Source: Castellaniella sp034674885 (GTDB lineage: Bacteria > Pseudomonadota > Gammaproteobacteria > Burkholderiales > Burkholderiaceae_B). Taken from it: a stretch of 31,661 bases of DNA. The notes under the pieces were generated by a model. That model saw only the letters and a program-made list of their open reading frames with translations. It was not told the origin of the DNA and made no database searches. A program made the translations under genes and the position numbers. Positions within the stretch are counted from its first letter, which is position 1. Each line of letters begins with the position of its first letter. Shown piece after piece: positions 24,651 through 31,661 of the stretch. The stretch spans positions 1-31,661 of the forward strand of contig NZ_JAUCDS010000032.1 of assembly GCF_034674885.1 (NCBI RefSeq), in the 5' to 3' direction.

Positions 24651-24686
24651 AAAAATGGCCTGTAACCCACCAGGGCCAGGCCATTT
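24651..24686 (-). terminator. Terminator of the manganese riboswitch expression platform
   Basis: On the minus strand AAATGGCCTG (24686-24677) pairs with CAGGCCATTT (24662-24653), a perfect 10-bp stem with a 14-nt loop, followed by TTTTT (24655-24651). It lies 13 nt before the start codon, so a stopped transcript would not express the transporter. Confidence 0.85.
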
Positions 24687-24699
24687 CCAGAGAGGAGAC

Positions 24700-24817
24700 G
24701 TGCCTTGCCCATGATGGCAAGGTCTTGCTCGCAACCGTGGGTTGCCCGGGCACCGGGTACCTGCCTGAAGCAGATGACCGTCATGACGATGCCGCGGAAA
24801 GTGAGCTACTCCCCTTG
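24700..24817 (-). ncRNA. yybP-ykoY (manganese) riboswitch
   Basis: On the minus strand the conserved 5' part CAAGGGGAGTAGC (24817-24805) is followed by TTTCCGCGG, a CGTCATGACG stem, CAGGTACCCGGTGCCCGGG, and the 3' core GAGCAAGACC (24730-24721). P1 can form between CAAGG (24817-24813) and CCTTG (24722-24718). The same CCTTGCC (24722-24716) can instead pair with GGCAAGG (24709-24703), which would break P1. The class is known to sense Mn2+ and to precede TerC/YkoY and MntP genes. A TATAAT box (24831-24826, minus) lies just upstream, without a clear -35. Confidence 0.9.
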
Positions 24818-24838
24818 AACGCGCAATTATAAAGGAAA

Positions 24839-26065
24839 TCAGGCCGCTGCTGGGGGCCCCGGCATGAAACGCCAGACAATCAGGCCGCCCAGGGCCTGGG
24901 CGGCCAGCAACACGGCGACCGTGCCCGCCCATCCGCCCCAGGCGTAGGCTACGCCGCACAGCCAGGCGCCCGTGAAGCCGCCGCAATAGTAGGCGGAATA
25001 ATACAGGCCACTGGCCAGGGAACGCCCCTGGGTGATGCGATAGGCGATGAAGCTCATGGTCGCGGATTGCGTGATGAACGTGCCACAGGCAGCGATGGCC
25101 AGCGCCACCACGATGGCCCAGGATGGCTGTGCCAGCGTCAGCATCACGCCGCAGGCCGACACCGCCAGCATGGACAGAACGGCACGCCGTACGCCGATGC
25201 GCGGGATGATGCGCCCTGCCAGCGGTGTCACGGCCACCCCCAGCAGATAGACGGCGAAGATATTGGCCAACTGACCGGGACTGAAATGATAGGGTTCGGC
25301 CGCCAGATGCAGATTGATGAAGGTGAACAGGCCGATCTGGGCGAACAGAACCGCGAACCCCAGGGCGCAGGCAGTCTGCAACGCAGGATTGCGCAAGAGC
25401 TGCCCCAGGGTCGCCATGCTGGATCGAAAGCGCGCATTGGCCACGAAATGGCGCGAATCCGGCAGGCCGCGCCAGACGATCACGGCCCCCGTCAGGTTCA
25501 GCACGGCCATCACGCCAAAGGCCGACTGCCAAGCCATGTATTCGGTCAGGTGCCCCAGGATGAAACGCCCCAGAAAGCCCCCCAGCACACTGCCCGACAC
25601 GTACAGGGTCACGATGCGCACCATGGTCGAACCACGGAATTCCTCGCCGATATAGGCGATGGCGACCACCGACACCCCAGGGACGGCCAGCCCTTGCAGG
25701 AACCGCAGGACCAGCAGGCCGTGCACTGTTTCCACCAGCGGCATCAGCGCCGTCGGGATCGCCAGCGCAAACACCGATCCGATGATCAGCCATTTGCGCC
25801 CGATCGCATCGGACAGCATGCCGACAAAGGGGGAAATCAACGCCACCGCCAGCACCGTCATGCCGACCGAACTGCCGATCTCCACCACCGAGGCGTTCAG
25901 GTCGCGCTGCAGTTGCGGCAGGATGGACTGGATCGAGTAGACCTGGATGAAGGCAAACACACCCACCAGCCCCATGGTCAGTTTCAGGAGCAGACCGGGA
26001 CGGTCATTGAATTCAGCGGAGGGGGCGGGCACAGGTGGCTGACATACTTTGCAGGAATTTTCCAT
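24839..26065 (-). CDS. MFS transporter (YnfM-like drug/solute exporter)
   Basis: This 408-residue protein has the 12 membrane segments of the major facilitator superfamily. The signature between segments 2 and 3 reads GMLSDAIGRKWLII, and RFLQGLAVPGVSVVAIAYIGEEF matches motif B/C regions of YnfM-type exporters. A second GRIIPRIGVRR motif repeats the first in the C-terminal half. The substrate is unknown. The annotated ATG at 26065 overlaps a perfect TATAAT (26069-26064, minus) and has no ribosome site, so the true start could be a GTG at 26032 or an ATG at 25975. The next gene on this strand, the TerC family member, has its own riboswitch. Confidence 0.88.
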   Translation of the reverse strand: MENSCKVCQPPVPAPSAEFNDRPGLLLKLTMGLVGVFAFIQVYSIQSILPQLQRDLNASVVEIGSSVGMTVLAVALISPFVGMLSDAIGRKWLIIGSVFALAIPTALMPLVETVHGLLVLRFLQGLAVPGVSVVAIAYIGEEFRGSTMVRIVTLYVSGSVLGGFLGRFILGHLTEYMAWQSAFGVMAVLNLTGAVIVWRGLPDSRHFVANARFRSSMATLGQLLRNPALQTACALGFAVLFAQIGLFTFINLHLAAEPYHFSPGQLANIFAVYLLGVAVTPLAGRIIPRIGVRRAVLSMLAVSACGVMLTLAQPSWAIVVALAIAACGTFITQSATMSFIAYRITQGRSLASGLYYSAYYCGGFTGAWLCGVAYAWGGWAGTVAVLLAAQALGGLIVWRFMPGPPAAA

Positions 26066-26084
26066 TATAGGGGGCAGACTCGCA

Positions 26085-26093
26085 TGGTATAAA
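26085..26093 (+). promoter_or_regulatory. Extended -10 promoter candidate of the small lipoprotein gene
   Basis: TGGTATAAA (26085-26093) has the TGn extension and a good -10 hexamer. The start codon of the lipoprotein lies 33 nt downstream. A -35 match is not evident. Confidence 0.4.
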
Positions 26094-26125
26094 AAGGCTG
26101 TCTCACCCCAGCAGGATCAGGGAAC

Positions 26126-26380
26126 ATGTCCATACGAACACTCAGCCGCCTGGGCACGGTGCTGGCACTGGCCGCCCTGGCTTCGGGATGCGCATCCGAC
26201 AGCAACACCACCGGCGGCATCGGTTCCAGCATCGGCACCGCGCTCAGCAAGCCGCTCTGCGCCGTCAGCCCCAGCAGCTGCATCTACAAAGGTTCCTACG
26301 AACCCGGGGAAGCCGCCTACGCCGAACAGGAAGCCAGACGCCTGAACCAGGCCCAGCTGCTCCGGCTGCGAGGCATGTAA
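26126..26380 (+). CDS. Small predicted lipoprotein of unknown function
   Basis: This 84-residue protein begins with a short basic N-terminus (MSIRTLSRLG) and a hydrophobic core, then the lipobox LASGC with the lipid-modified Cys22. The mature part has about 62 residues, is glycine- and serine-rich, then has KPLCAVSPSSC, with two cysteines (44 and 51) that could form a disulfide, and ends in a charged helix EQEARRLNQAQLLRLRG. I do not recognise a family. After Cys22 comes Ala, not Asp, which favours outer-membrane sorting in Lol-containing bacteria. It is followed by an unknown gene only 4 nt after its stop, so the two probably form an operon. Confidence 0.75.
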   Translation: MSIRTLSRLGTVLALAALASGCASDSNTTGGIGSSIGTALSKPLCAVSPSSCIYKGSYEPGEAAYAEQEARRLNQAQLLRLRGM

Positions 26381-26384
26381 GCCC

Positions 26385-27122
26385 ATGCCGGACGCCGTTC
26401 CCTTCACCGACGCCCTCGCCCATCTTGCCTCTCCCGACGACCAGCAGCATGCCGCTGCGCTGGCGCGGGAAGCCTTCACCCAGACATTCCGGCACGCTGC
26501 CGCCGACGCCTCAACAGATCAGGCGACAGACATCCTGGCGCGCTGCCAGGCCTGGGTCGGCGCGGCCTCCAATCCGGACGCCGCCGCCCTGCGGATGGCA
26601 CTGCTGCTGACCGGCCTGGACCAATGGGGGCTGGCATTCAGCCAGGCCTTCGGGATCACGGCGATCCCGTCCCTGACCCGGCTGATCAGCGACCTGCGCA
26701 CGCAGACCGACGCCGCCCAGGACGCCCGCCTGCAACAGCAGCTGGAACGGCTGGACGCGCAAGACGCCAACGCCATCGATTTCAAGATCAGCCTGCGCCG
26801 CGACATCCACATGGCGCTCTGGCACGCCATGGCAGGCAGCACCGACCCGGAATCCATCCGCCCCATCCTGCAGACCCTGGGCAGCCTGCTGCTGACGCTG
26901 GACGCCCGGATGCCGGAACTGGGCTGGCGCCTGGTGGCCGACACGCTGGCGCACATCCAGATCCGCCTGCTGGACAGCGAGCTGCCGCCGCTGGCGCAAA
27001 GCGGCACGCAGCAATTGCTGGACGCCCTGAGCCAGACCCTGCTGGCCGACCACTACAAGACCATCCTGGCGCACGCCACCCAGGTGATGCTGGACTGGCA
27101 GCGCGCCCGACGCCCGCACTGA
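26385..27122 (+). CDS. Hypothetical helical protein downstream of the lipoprotein
   Basis: This 245-residue protein has no signal peptide and no membrane segment. Its composition (Ala, Leu, Gln, Asp rich) and heptad-like stretches, such as AQDARLQQQLERLDAQDANA at about residues 110-130, predict an almost entirely helical protein. No catalytic motif is visible and I do not recognise a family. The ATG lies 4 nt after the lipoprotein stop and has no strong ribosome site, so translation may depend on the preceding gene. It precedes the DUF748 gene by 168 nt. The coding nature is supported by length, codon use and tight spacing. Confidence 0.65.
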   Translation: MPDAVPFTDALAHLASPDDQQHAAALAREAFTQTFRHAAADASTDQATDILARCQAWVGAASNPDAAALRMALLLTGLDQWGLAFSQAFGITAIPSLTRLISDLRTQTDAAQDARLQQQLERLDAQDANAIDFKISLRRDIHMALWHAMAGSTDPESIRPILQTLGSLLLTLDARMPELGWRLVADTLAHIQIRLLDSELPPLAQSGTQQLLDALSQTLLADHYKTILAHATQVMLDWQRARRPH

Positions 27123-27181
27123 AAGGCCTCACAGCGGCTACGCCGGCCCATTAAAAGAATGCAAAAACCGACGTCCCCCGG

Positions 27182-27210
27182 TGGACGGGCCTGAATCCGG
27201 CAGGGATAAT
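27182..27210 (+). promoter_or_regulatory. Candidate promoter of the DUF748 gene
   Basis: TGGACG (27182-27187) and GATAAT (27205-27210) are 17 bp apart, a moderate sigma-70 match. The start point would be about 75 nt before the ATG at 27291, leaving a leader with the GGGC-GAAA-GCCC hairpin at its start. Confidence 0.35.
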
Positions 27211-27290
27211 GGGCGAAAGCCCCGACCGGCGCAACTGCGAGGATGACGGCCAGCATCGGGACGCACAATAATCAGCCGGGAGCGCGGACA

Positions 27291-30200
27291 ATGCCATTGA
27301 GGATGCCAGTTCTGAAACTCAGTCGGCGGGCAGGCCGAATCCTGGCCGGCATCGCGCTCACCCTGCTTCTGCTGGCCGCGCTTTCGGCCTGGCTGGTGCC
27401 CAAGGCCGTGCATCATGCGCTGACCCAGAACGTCGCCGAACTGCTGGGCCGACAGGTGGCCGTCGGCAAGATCCGCTTCAACCCCTTCACCCTGGCATTG
27501 AGCGCCCAGGATCTGTCCATCGCCCAACCCCAATCAGAACCCCTGCTGCAGGTAAAGAAGATCGACCTGCGCGTGGCCTGGCGCTCCATCGTGATGTTCG
27601 CGCCGATCCTCGACCGGATCCACATCGACCAGCCCCGCCTGGCGCTGACGCGGCAGGACGCCACGCATTTCAATTTTTCCGATATCGTCGACCGGCTCTC
27701 CAAGGCTTCGGCCGAGCAGCCGCCCAAGCCCGAAGCCGCCTCGACAGAAGTGCCCAGGTTTTCCTTGAACAACCTGTCGCTATCGAGAGGCGCCATCAGC
27801 CTGGAAGACCATGTCACCGGCCGGCGCCAGACGATCGACGATCTCTCGCTGGGCATTCCCTTCATCTCGTCGCTGGGCTACGCGACAAAGATCGACGTGC
27901 AGCCTGCGGTGCATATGCTGATCAACGGCAGCCCCCTGGACCTGAGCGGCACGGCGCGGCCTTTCGACACCGTCCCCACGTCCACGCTGGACGTGACGCT
28001 GGACGGCCTGGCGCTCGACTCATGGGCGGATTTCTGGCCGATCCCCCTGCCCGTCCAGATCAAGAGCGCCCTGCTGGATTCCCGGCTGGAAGTGCTGTTC
28101 GAACAACCCCAGGGCGCTGCGCCGCGCATCCGCGTGCAGGGCGGCCTGGGCCTGCGCCAGCTGGACGTGGTCGAATCCTCCGGCGCACCGCTGCTGGCCT
28201 GGGACCATCTGAAGATCGATAACCTGGCCGCCGATCTAAGCGCCCGGACGGTTTCCATCGACACGGTGACGCTTGAAAAGCCCAAGGTAGAAGCACACCG
28301 CGATGCCCAGCAACTGAACTGGCAACGCGTCGCCGAGGGCTTTGCCAAACTGGGCAGCCCGGCGCCGGCCGAATCCACCACCACGGAATCGCCCGCTGCG
28401 GCATCTGGCGGCATGGCACCGCCGGCGGCCGAACCGAAGGCGGCTGAGCAAGCTGCCGACCCTGCCCCCGACAAGCCTCTGGCCGCCGCCACGTCTACAG
28501 CGCCAGCAAACAAGCCGGCACCGGCCACAACGCCTGTTCCCGCTGCAGCACCCGCACCGGCCGCGCCGGAGGCCCCTGCGGCATCGGCCTGGAAGATCGC
28601 CATCGGCAGCTTCAAGCTGCAGGACGGCGAAGCACGCCTGCGCGACGACCCGATCAAGCTGGACTACCTGTTAAGCGGCCTGGGCGCCGAGGTCCAGCAC
28701 ATCGCCCTGCCGCAGCCTGCAGACCAGCCCATGCTGGTGCAGCTGAGCATGGACAACCCGGCGGACGGCAGTTCGCTGCAGATCCAGGCGCCGGTCATCC
28801 TGCAGCCCCTGTCGGTCCAGGCGCAGATCCGGCTGGACCAACTGGCGTTGGCGCCCTTTGCGGCCGCCGTCCATCGTTTCGCCCCCATCACCGTGCAGGA
28901 CGGACGGCTGAGCCTGGAAGGCAAGGTCGACGTCGCGGGCTCGCACATCGAAGCCCACGAGGTGAAGCTGGCCCTGAAACAACTGGCGGCGCGCGACGAT
29001 TCCGTCAAGCCCGGCGTGAACCTGTCCATCGGATCGCTGGCGCTGGAGGCCGATCGCCTGGCCCTGGATGCCAAGCCAACGCGCTTCAGCCTGCAGGCCG
29101 ACGGCCTGCAAAAACACGGCACGCTGGCGCTCAAGGGCACCCTGACGACACAACCGCTGCTGCTGAAGACCTCGGTCGACCTGGCCAAATTCGACGCGGC
29201 ATCGCTGGCCCCCTACATTGCATCCAGCCTGAACGCCACCGTGCGCAGCGTATCCCTGGGCGCGCGCGGCGATGCGGAATTCGCCCCAGAGCACGGCAGC
29301 AAAGCGATGCAGGCCAGCTGGAACGGCGCCGTCCAGGTCAATGATCTCGACCTGCAGGACCGCGTCAACAAGGCGGCGTTCCTCAATTGGAAACACCTGG
29401 GCCTGAGCAACATGCGCGTCTCGATGGCCGGGCAGAAGCTGGGGCTGGGACTGGGCGACATCCTGCTGGAAGACTTCTACGGCAACATCCTGCTCAACAG
29501 CAATGCGCGCCTGAACGTCATGGACATCCTGGTCGACAAGGGCCAGGCTGGCGGATCCATCACGCAGGACACGCAGACCCGCCGGGGCAGCACCGCCGGC
29601 GCCGGGAAATCCACTGCGCAGCCTGTGGCCCGCCGCGCCGCCGAGCCCGACATCTCGATCAACAGCGTCAAGCTCAAGCGCGGTCGCATGACCTTCAACG
29701 ATCATTTCGTGCGGCCCAACTACCGCGCCGAACTGTCCTCCATCGACGGCAGCCTGACGGCCGTGTCCTCGGCCAAGCCCACGCCGGCCAAAGTCAGCGT
29801 TGCCGGCCGCGTGTACGGCACGGCGCCCTTCTCGGTGTCGGGCACGGTGCAGCCGTTTTCACGCTACCTGGCGTTGGATCTCAAGGTATCCGCCAAGGGC
29901 GTGGACCTGCCCCGGTTCACCACCTACTCGTCCAAGTACGTCGGCTACGCCATCCAGCGCGGCAAACTGTCGGTCGATCTGAGATACCAGATCAAGGACC
30001 GCGCCCTGCAGGCCAGCAACAAGGTGCTGCTGAACCAACTGACCTTCGGCAAGCCGTCCGGCAGCCCCGACGCCATCAAGCTGCCCGTGCTGCTGGCGGT
30101 TTCCCTGCTGAAGGATTCCAGTGGCAACATCGACATCAACCTGCCGATTTCCGGCTCGCTGGATGATCCGCAGTTCTCGGTGGGCGGCATCATCGTCAAG

Positions 30201-30839
30201 GTGATCATGAATACGCTGGCCAAGGCCGTGACCGCGCCCTTCAAGCTGCTGGCCTCCGCCTTCGGCGGTGGCGAAGACGATCTGTCGCGCATCGAATTCG
30301 CGCCCGGCAGCGCGGAACTCGACGACACGGCCAAATCCAGCATCGCCACGCTGGTCAAGGCGCTGAACGACCGCCCCGCCCTGAAGATGGACATCATCGG
30401 CCGCGCCGACCCGCAGGCCGATGAAGCCGGCCTGCGTCAGGCCTGGGTGGACGACAAGATGCGTGCCCTCAAGGCCGGCGACGCCGGCCGCGGCAAGAAA
30501 CCCGACCCCAAGAGCATCACGCTGACCGACGCCGATCGCGCCAAATACCTGGAAGACGTCTACGACGACACCAAGATCAAGAACAAACCGCGCAACGCCA
30601 TCGGCTTTGCCAAATCGCTGCCACCCGAACAGATGCAGGCCCTGCTGCTGGCCGCCGCCCCGGTGGGCAAACAGGCCCTGGAAACACTGGCTGAAAACCG
30701 CGCACAGGCCGTGTACGAGCAGATCCTGAGCACCGCGCAGGACCTGACCAGCCGTGTCTTCATCGTGGCGCCCAAGATCGATGCGTCGGACACCGATGAT
30801 GGGGGACCGGCGACACGGGTGGATTTTGCGTTGCAGTAG
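27291..30839 (+). CDS. DUF748 family protein, very large envelope protein (AsmA/TamB-like)
   Basis: This 1182-residue protein has a basic N-terminus and one membrane segment (about 15-35), so most of it should lie in the periplasm. The N-terminal AsmA-like stretch includes VAVGKIRFNPFTLALSAQDLSI. An Ala/Pro-rich linker lies at about 355-433. DUF748 repeats follow, with FKLQDGEARLRDD near 440 and NSVKLKRGRMTFNDHFVRP near 790. The C-terminus (from about 1000) has an OmpA-like pattern EFAPGSAELDDTAKSSIATL and a later GRADPQADEAGLR. AsmA-like proteins bridge inner and outer membrane for lipid traffic; function here is inferred only. The ATG at 27291 has GGGAG 8 nt upstream; an ATG at 27243 is less likely. 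Confidence 0.85.
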   Translation: MPLRMPVLKLSRRAGRILAGIALTLLLLAALSAWLVPKAVHHALTQNVAELLGRQVAVGKIRFNPFTLALSAQDLSIAQPQSEPLLQVKKIDLRVAWRSIVMFAPILDRIHIDQPRLALTRQDATHFNFSDIVDRLSKASAEQPPKPEAASTEVPRFSLNNLSLSRGAISLEDHVTGRRQTIDDLSLGIPFISSLGYATKIDVQPAVHMLINGSPLDLSGTARPFDTVPTSTLDVTLDGLALDSWADFWPIPLPVQIKSALLDSRLEVLFEQPQGAAPRIRVQGGLGLRQLDVVESSGAPLLAWDHLKIDNLAADLSARTVSIDTVTLEKPKVEAHRDAQQLNWQRVAEGFAKLGSPAPAESTTTESPAAASGGMAPPAAEPKAAEQAADPAPDKPLAAATSTAPANKPAPATTPVPAAAPAPAAPEAPAASAWKIAIGSFKLQDGEARLRDDPIKLDYLLSGLGAEVQHIALPQPADQPMLVQLSMDNPADGSSLQIQAPVILQPLSVQAQIRLDQLALAPFAAAVHRFAPITVQDGRLSLEGKVDVAGSHIEAHEVKLALKQLAARDDSVKPGVNLSIGSLALEADRLALDAKPTRFSLQADGLQKHGTLALKGTLTTQPLLLKTSVDLAKFDAASLAPYIASSLNATVRSVSLGARGDAEFAPEHGSKAMQASWNGAVQVNDLDLQDRVNKAAFLNWKHLGLSNMRVSMAGQKLGLGLGDILLEDFYGNILLNSNARLNVMDILVDKGQAGGSITQDTQTRRGSTAGAGKSTAQPVARRAAEPDISINSVKLKRGRMTFNDHFVRPNYRAELSSIDGSLTAVSSAKPTPAKVSVAGRVYGTAPFSVSGTVQPFSRYLALDLKVSAKGVDLPRFTTYSSKYVGYAIQRGKLSVDLRYQIKDRALQASNKVLLNQLTFGKPSGSPDAIKLPVLLAVSLLKDSSGNIDINLPISGSLDDPQFSVGGIIVKVIMNTLAKAVTAPFKLLASAFGGGEDDLSRIEFAPGSAELDDTAKSSIATLVKALNDRPALKMDIIGRADPQADEAGLRQAWVDDKMRALKAGDAGRGKKPDPKSITLTDADRAKYLEDVYDDTKIKNKPRNAIGFAKSLPPEQMQALLLAAAPVGKQALETLAENRAQAVYEQILSTAQDLTSRVFIVAPKIDASDTDDGGPATRVDFALQ

Positions 30840-31061
30840 GGGGATTACCGTCCCACGCCGCGCGCCTGGGCGAGGCAGCGGCCCTATCCGGATTGTCGCT
30901 ATCCAACTATCCGAGAAACGCCTGATCGGCTCATTCTGACAGGGCCGACACCGGCGGCTCTGTCATTCGCTCCCACTCCATCCCCTCACGCTATTCAAAA
31001 CCAGTTCAAACCGATAGAATGTGTACACACAGATTCACAAATAACGCAGGAGGACTCCATC
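30840..31061. other. 222-bp gap with a terminator-like hairpin and the antitoxin control region
   Basis: No gene is seen. A hairpin with a 10-bp stem (one G-U pair; TGACAGGGCC at 30937-30946 and GGCTCTGTCA at 30956-30965) may end the DUF748 transcript. The right part holds the -10 box and the palindrome of the toxin-antitoxin locus. Confidence 0.5.
31015..31029 (+). promoter_or_regulatory. Promoter and operator candidate of the toxin-antitoxin locus
   Basis: A -10 like TAGAAT (31015-31020) is followed by the perfect palindrome TGTGTACACA (31020-31029), 32 nt before the antitoxin ATG. Palindromes with a GTAC core are typical operators of Phd-type antitoxins, which repress their own genes. Confidence 0.5.
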
Positions 31062-31319
31062 ATGGAAGCGACCAAAGTAGGCATTCGGGAGTTCCGGACG
31101 GACCTGGCTGAACTCATTTCATCAGGCAACCCCATCGCCGTCACCCGCCATGGGCAAACGGTCGGGTACTTCATCCCGACACGCAGCCAGGACGCTGCTG
31201 AGGTTGAAGCACTTAGGCAAGCCAGCGAGGCCCTGGACGCCATGCTGGCCCAGCACAAAGTTGCCGCCGACGACATCATCGCCGACTACAAAAAGGCACG
31301 CCGAAAAGGATCTCGGTGA
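31062..31319 (+). CDS. Type II antitoxin, Phd/YefM (prevent-host-death) family
   Basis: This 85-residue protein starts MEATKVGIREFRTDLAELI, the classic Phd/YefM DNA-binding fold, followed by GNPIAVTRHGQTVGYFIPT. The C-terminal helix (about 45-85) is charged and would wrap the toxin. A strong ribosome site AGGAGG lies 8 nt before the ATG. The stop overlaps the toxin start as TGATG (31317-31321). The protein would repress its own promoter and neutralise the toxin, but the toxin gene here is broken, so it is probably an orphan antitoxin. Confidence 0.88.
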   Translation: MEATKVGIREFRTDLAELISSGNPIAVTRHGQTVGYFIPTRSQDAAEVEALRQASEALDAMLAQHKVAADDIIADYKKARRKGSR

Positions 31320-31477
31320 TGCAGGCAAGGACGATTGTTCTGGATGCCAACATCCTGATTCGCGCCATCCTGGGCATACGGGTGCGCCAATTGATTCTGG
31401 ACCACGCGATGGCCGCCCGGTTCTTCGCGCCCGATGTTGTAATGACCCAGCGGAACCTGCACAGATCAGGCGGCTAA
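31319..31477 (+). pseudogene. Truncated PIN-domain toxin gene, cut by an IS3-family remnant
   Basis: The frame starts MQARTIVLDANILIRAILG, a clear PIN-domain N-terminus with the first active-site Asp (residue 9). After about residue 41 (FFAPDVV) the sequence changes to IS sequence and stops 11 residues later. Full PIN toxins have about 130-145 residues and need further acidic residues, so this product cannot be an active nuclease. The overlap with the antitoxin stop shows that it was the partner toxin gene. Confidence 0.85.
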
Positions 31478-31599
31478 TGCGAAGGCCTCGGCCGGAGTTT
31501 TCATGTTCAGCGCCTGGTGTGGACGCCGATGGTTGTAAAAGCGGATCCAGTCGCCGATGACGTGGCTGGCGTGCTGCAACGACTCAAAGCGGTGCCGGT
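31442..31599 (-). mobile_element. Remnant of an IS3-family insertion sequence (3' end of transposase)
   Basis: On the minus strand the frame from about 31599 to the stop at 31466 encodes RFESLQHASHVIGDWIRFYN and then HRRPHQALNMKTPAEAFALA. This is the C-terminus of an IS3-family DDE transposase (integrase core), with the catalytic Glu region already lost. The IS end probably begins at 31442 (TGACCCAGCGGAACC). At the other side the transposase is cut near 31600 and joined to unrelated repeats, so it is a fragment. Confidence 0.8.
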
Positions 31600-31619
31600 G
31601 GGCACATGTTGTCGCCGGT

Positions 31620-31659
31620 GTAATACTGACCCACCCCGTCGGAGTAAATCTGACCCACC
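31620..31659 (-). repeat. Repeated TGACCCACC motifs, likely the end of another IS
   Basis: GTAATACTGACCCACC (31620-31635) and GTAAATCTGACCCACC (31644-31659) match at 14 of 16 positions, spaced by 24 bp. Repeats of this kind at IS tips are known for the IS21 family. The element would continue outside the window. Confidence 0.5.
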
Positions 31660-31661
31660 TG

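Noticed and set aside
27150..27290. Possible riboswitch before the DUF748 gene
   Set aside because: Hairpins such as GGGC-GAAA-GCCC and CGTCC/GGACG are present, but I could not match the conserved core of c-di-GMP, glycine, ZTP or other known classes.
1..31661. CRISPR arrays, tRNA or rRNA genes, prophage genes
   Set aside because: No spaced direct repeats, cloverleaf sequences, rRNA segments or phage structural genes were seen.

Overview
The window comes from a high-GC betaproteobacterium, most likely of the family Alcaligenaceae (Bordetella, Achromobacter or a relative). The gene order ilvI-ilvH-ilvC-psd-pssA-rpsO-pnp, the protein sequences and the GC-rich codon use all fit. It is core chromosome with insertion-sequence material at both edges.

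Layout. Positions 1-2654 hold an IS66-family element with three genes (tnpA, tnpB, tnpC) that ends in a two-copy 39-bp tandem repeat. A quinone oxidoreductase gene follows (2708-3688, +), facing pnp across a strong bidirectional terminator. Next comes a long minus-strand block of housekeeping genes: pnp, rpsO, pssA, psd, ilvC, ilvH and ilvI. Terminators separate it into pnp-rpsO, pssA-psd and ilvCHI units. A 457-bp region with an ilv promoter and an attenuator-like hairpin separates ilvI from a plus-strand FUSC-family membrane protein. That gene converges on a malonate-use cluster on the minus strand: GntR regulator, malonyl-CoA decarboxylase, a crotonase-fold protein, malonyl-CoA synthetase and a three-part TRAP transporter. 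Then follow yaaA, 3-hydroxybutyrate dehydrogenase, crcB, a TerC-family transporter, an MFS transporter, a small lipoprotein with an unknown partner, and a very large DUF748 protein. The right edge carries a Phd-type antitoxin whose PIN toxin gene is cut by an IS3-family remnant, itself abutting repeats that look like the end of another IS.

How the genes work together. The malonate cluster forms a complete route. The TRAP transporter would import the acid, the synthetase would make malonyl-CoA, and the decarboxylase would give acetyl-CoA under GntR control. Four genes are joined by 4-10 nt overlaps; the crotonase between decarboxylase and synthetase is the unexplained part. Two ion-homeostasis genes carry recognisable RNA switches. 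A fluoride aptamer precedes crcB, and a yybP-ykoY (manganese) aptamer precedes the TerC-family gene; each runs into an intrinsic terminator that could be mutually exclusive with the aptamer. The ilv unit makes the first two enzymes of branched-chain amino acid synthesis. psd and pssA make phosphatidylethanolamine from CDP-diacylglycerol.

No tRNA, rRNA, CRISPR array or phage genes were seen. The most unusual items are the two riboswitches with their expression platforms, the crotonase in the malonate operon, the hairpin holding the tnpA start codon, and the ilv leader terminator without an obvious leader peptide.
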